NCBI GenBank assembly: GCA_027621915.1
Contig: JAQCAD010000002.1
Span: 1-64,000 of the forward strand
Reading direction: 5' to 3'
Source of the DNA: Pseudomonadota bacterium
GTDB lineage: Bacteria > Pseudomonadota > Gammaproteobacteria > Steroidobacterales > Woeseiaceae
Length of the DNA stretch: 64,000 nt
Made by a program: the position numbers and the translations under genes. Shown here piece after piece: positions 63,373 through 64,000 of the stretch. The notes below the pieces were generated by a model. It was not told the origin of the DNA and did not search any database. It was given only the letters and a program-made list of their open reading frames with translations. Positions within the stretch are counted from its first letter, which is position 1. Every line of letters begins with the position of its first letter.

Positions 63373-63913
63373 CTCTAAACCTTTCGCCTGTGACCGGGGT
63401 GATTGTCCTGAGGCCCAGCACCTCATGTCTCTTGAGGCGCCTGTTGGCGAAAAACGCTGCCACGGCGCATGCGCAGATCGCGTAAATGTGATCGATCGGA
63501 CTGATAGCGTTGGAAAAAAAATACTTGATGGAATCCTGAGACAGCCCACTCACAACGCGCAAAGGTGCAGCCTCAATGTATCTCCCGGTCTCGAAAATGC
63601 CGATCATCAGGTTACCTGCATAAGCGGCGAAGGCGGCAACCACGGCAGCCAGTACCGGGAACCGCCAGTCAAGACCTCTGCCAAATCGTTGTACGGCGAT
63701 ACCGATCATCACCCCGATCAGCACTGAGAACCATGGGAAGACGCGTCCGGTTGCCACGGTGAACATTGCCCACAGCCAGCAAAGCAGTAGCGCGACCGCG
63801 ATACCAGCAGCGAACGCACGTGCGGCAGACTGCTCCGCAAGCAGTCGCCGGCCGTCGGCTGCCGGGCGTTTTTCGGCCTCTTTCTGCGAGTGCTTTTGCT
63901 TCAATCGAAACAT
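63365..63913 (-). CDS. uncharacterised four-helix membrane protein
   Basis: A 182-residue protein with a charged N-terminus (MFRLKQKHSQKEAEKRPAADGRR) and four predicted helices (about 34-55, 60-80, 86-106, 138-155) with FPWFSVLIGVMIGIAVQRFGRGLDWRFPVLAAVVAAFAAYAGNLMIG in the middle, given here in part. I do not recognise the family. It heads a minus-strand set with the GST and isomerase genes, overlapping GST by eight bases, so it is likely expressed. A small transporter or a regulator of envelope permeability is possible, but nothing in the sequence says which. Confidence 0.65.
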   Translation of the reverse strand: MFRLKQKHSQKEAEKRPAADGRRLLAEQSAARAFAAGIAVALLLCWLWAMFTVATGRVFPWFSVLIGVMIGIAVQRFGRGLDWRFPVLAAVVAAFAAYAGNLMIGIFETGRYIEAAPLRVVSGLSQDSIKYFFSNAISPIDHIYAICACAVAAFFANRRLKRHEVLGLRTITPVTGERFRDG

Positions 63914-63975
63914 GGTTGAGTTTTGGAGGGTCTGTTCCGGACGAGGCGCAGTATATTACAGGCCGGGGAGACTTC

Positions 63976-64000
63976 GTGGGTAATGCGCCGGTGCATGACG
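63976..64000 (+). CDS. possible start of a gene cut by the window edge
   Basis: GTG at 63976 is preceded by GGGGAG with a five-base spacing, divergent from the membrane-protein gene; eight codons remain (VGNAPVHD). Too short to identify; it may be chance. Confidence 0.3.

Overview
The window reads as a chromosomal segment of a Gammaproteobacterium, probably marine or sedimentary and outside the Enterobacterales. Three things point that way. The block def-fmt-rsmB-DUF4390-ntrY-ntrX lies divergent from LysM-dprA-smg-topA-tsaC-hemF, which is a classical gammaproteobacterial gene order. priA-argS-SPOR is also present. A class GN sortase with its dedicated two-component system occurs mainly in marine Proteobacteria. 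Coding density is very high, overlaps of 4 to 25 bp are frequent, and I saw no rRNA, tRNA, CRISPR array or complete insertion sequence. Genus is not decidable from the sequence; a Woeseiales or Chromatiales-like lineage is a guess.

Layout. 1-11.4 kb: three MATE exporters, a Nudix hydrolase, the dedicated sortase system (sortase and VIT/vWA target on the minus strand; PdsR and PdsS divergent), two lipoproteins and a DUF924 protein. 11.5-19.6 kb: FadI-like thiolase, a long AGCS Na+/amino-acid symporter, hemH with a VOC protein, and a minus-strand set HNH nuclease / 5'-3' exonuclease / fructosamine kinase. 19.7-21.4 kb: an ECF sigma operon ending in a DUF3106 protein. 21.7-31.4 kb: priA, argS, a SPOR protein, then CapA-like lipoprotein, beta-lactamase-fold hydrolase, DUF819 permease and a second AGCS symporter. 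31.5-38.5 kb (minus): ntrX, ntrY, DUF4390, rsmB, fmt, def. 38.7-45.6 kb (plus): LysM lipoprotein, dprA, smg, topA, tsaC, hemF. 45.8-52.8 kb: a more accessory stretch with a secreted subtilase, an esterase, a DUF6090-like protein, a DapA-family aldolase, a small membrane protein and tag, dotted with copies of a GGGGTCAGAGCCC palindromic repeat. 53-54.7 kb (minus): a second ECF sigma factor, a DUF3379 anti-sigma-like protein and an HvfA-like Cys-rich peptide. 54.8-64 kb: hemB, aroE, gor, prlC, xth, an HD phosphohydrolase, then a minus-strand DsbA-like isomerase, GST and membrane protein.

How the genes work together. Three haem-synthesis genes (hemB, hemF, hemH) lie in separate operons. def-fmt-rsmB and argS serve translation; dprA-topA, priA, xth and tag serve DNA handling and repair. 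The PdsRS/sortase cluster is a self-contained surface-anchoring system. The sigma / anti-sigma / HvfA-like operon looks like a stress-regulated locus making a metal-binding, possibly modified peptide, but the expected MNIO (DUF692) modification enzymes are not in the window. That orphan precursor, the palindromic repeat family that forms the 3' ends of two genes, and the RBS-sequestering hairpin before pdsR are the points most worth following.
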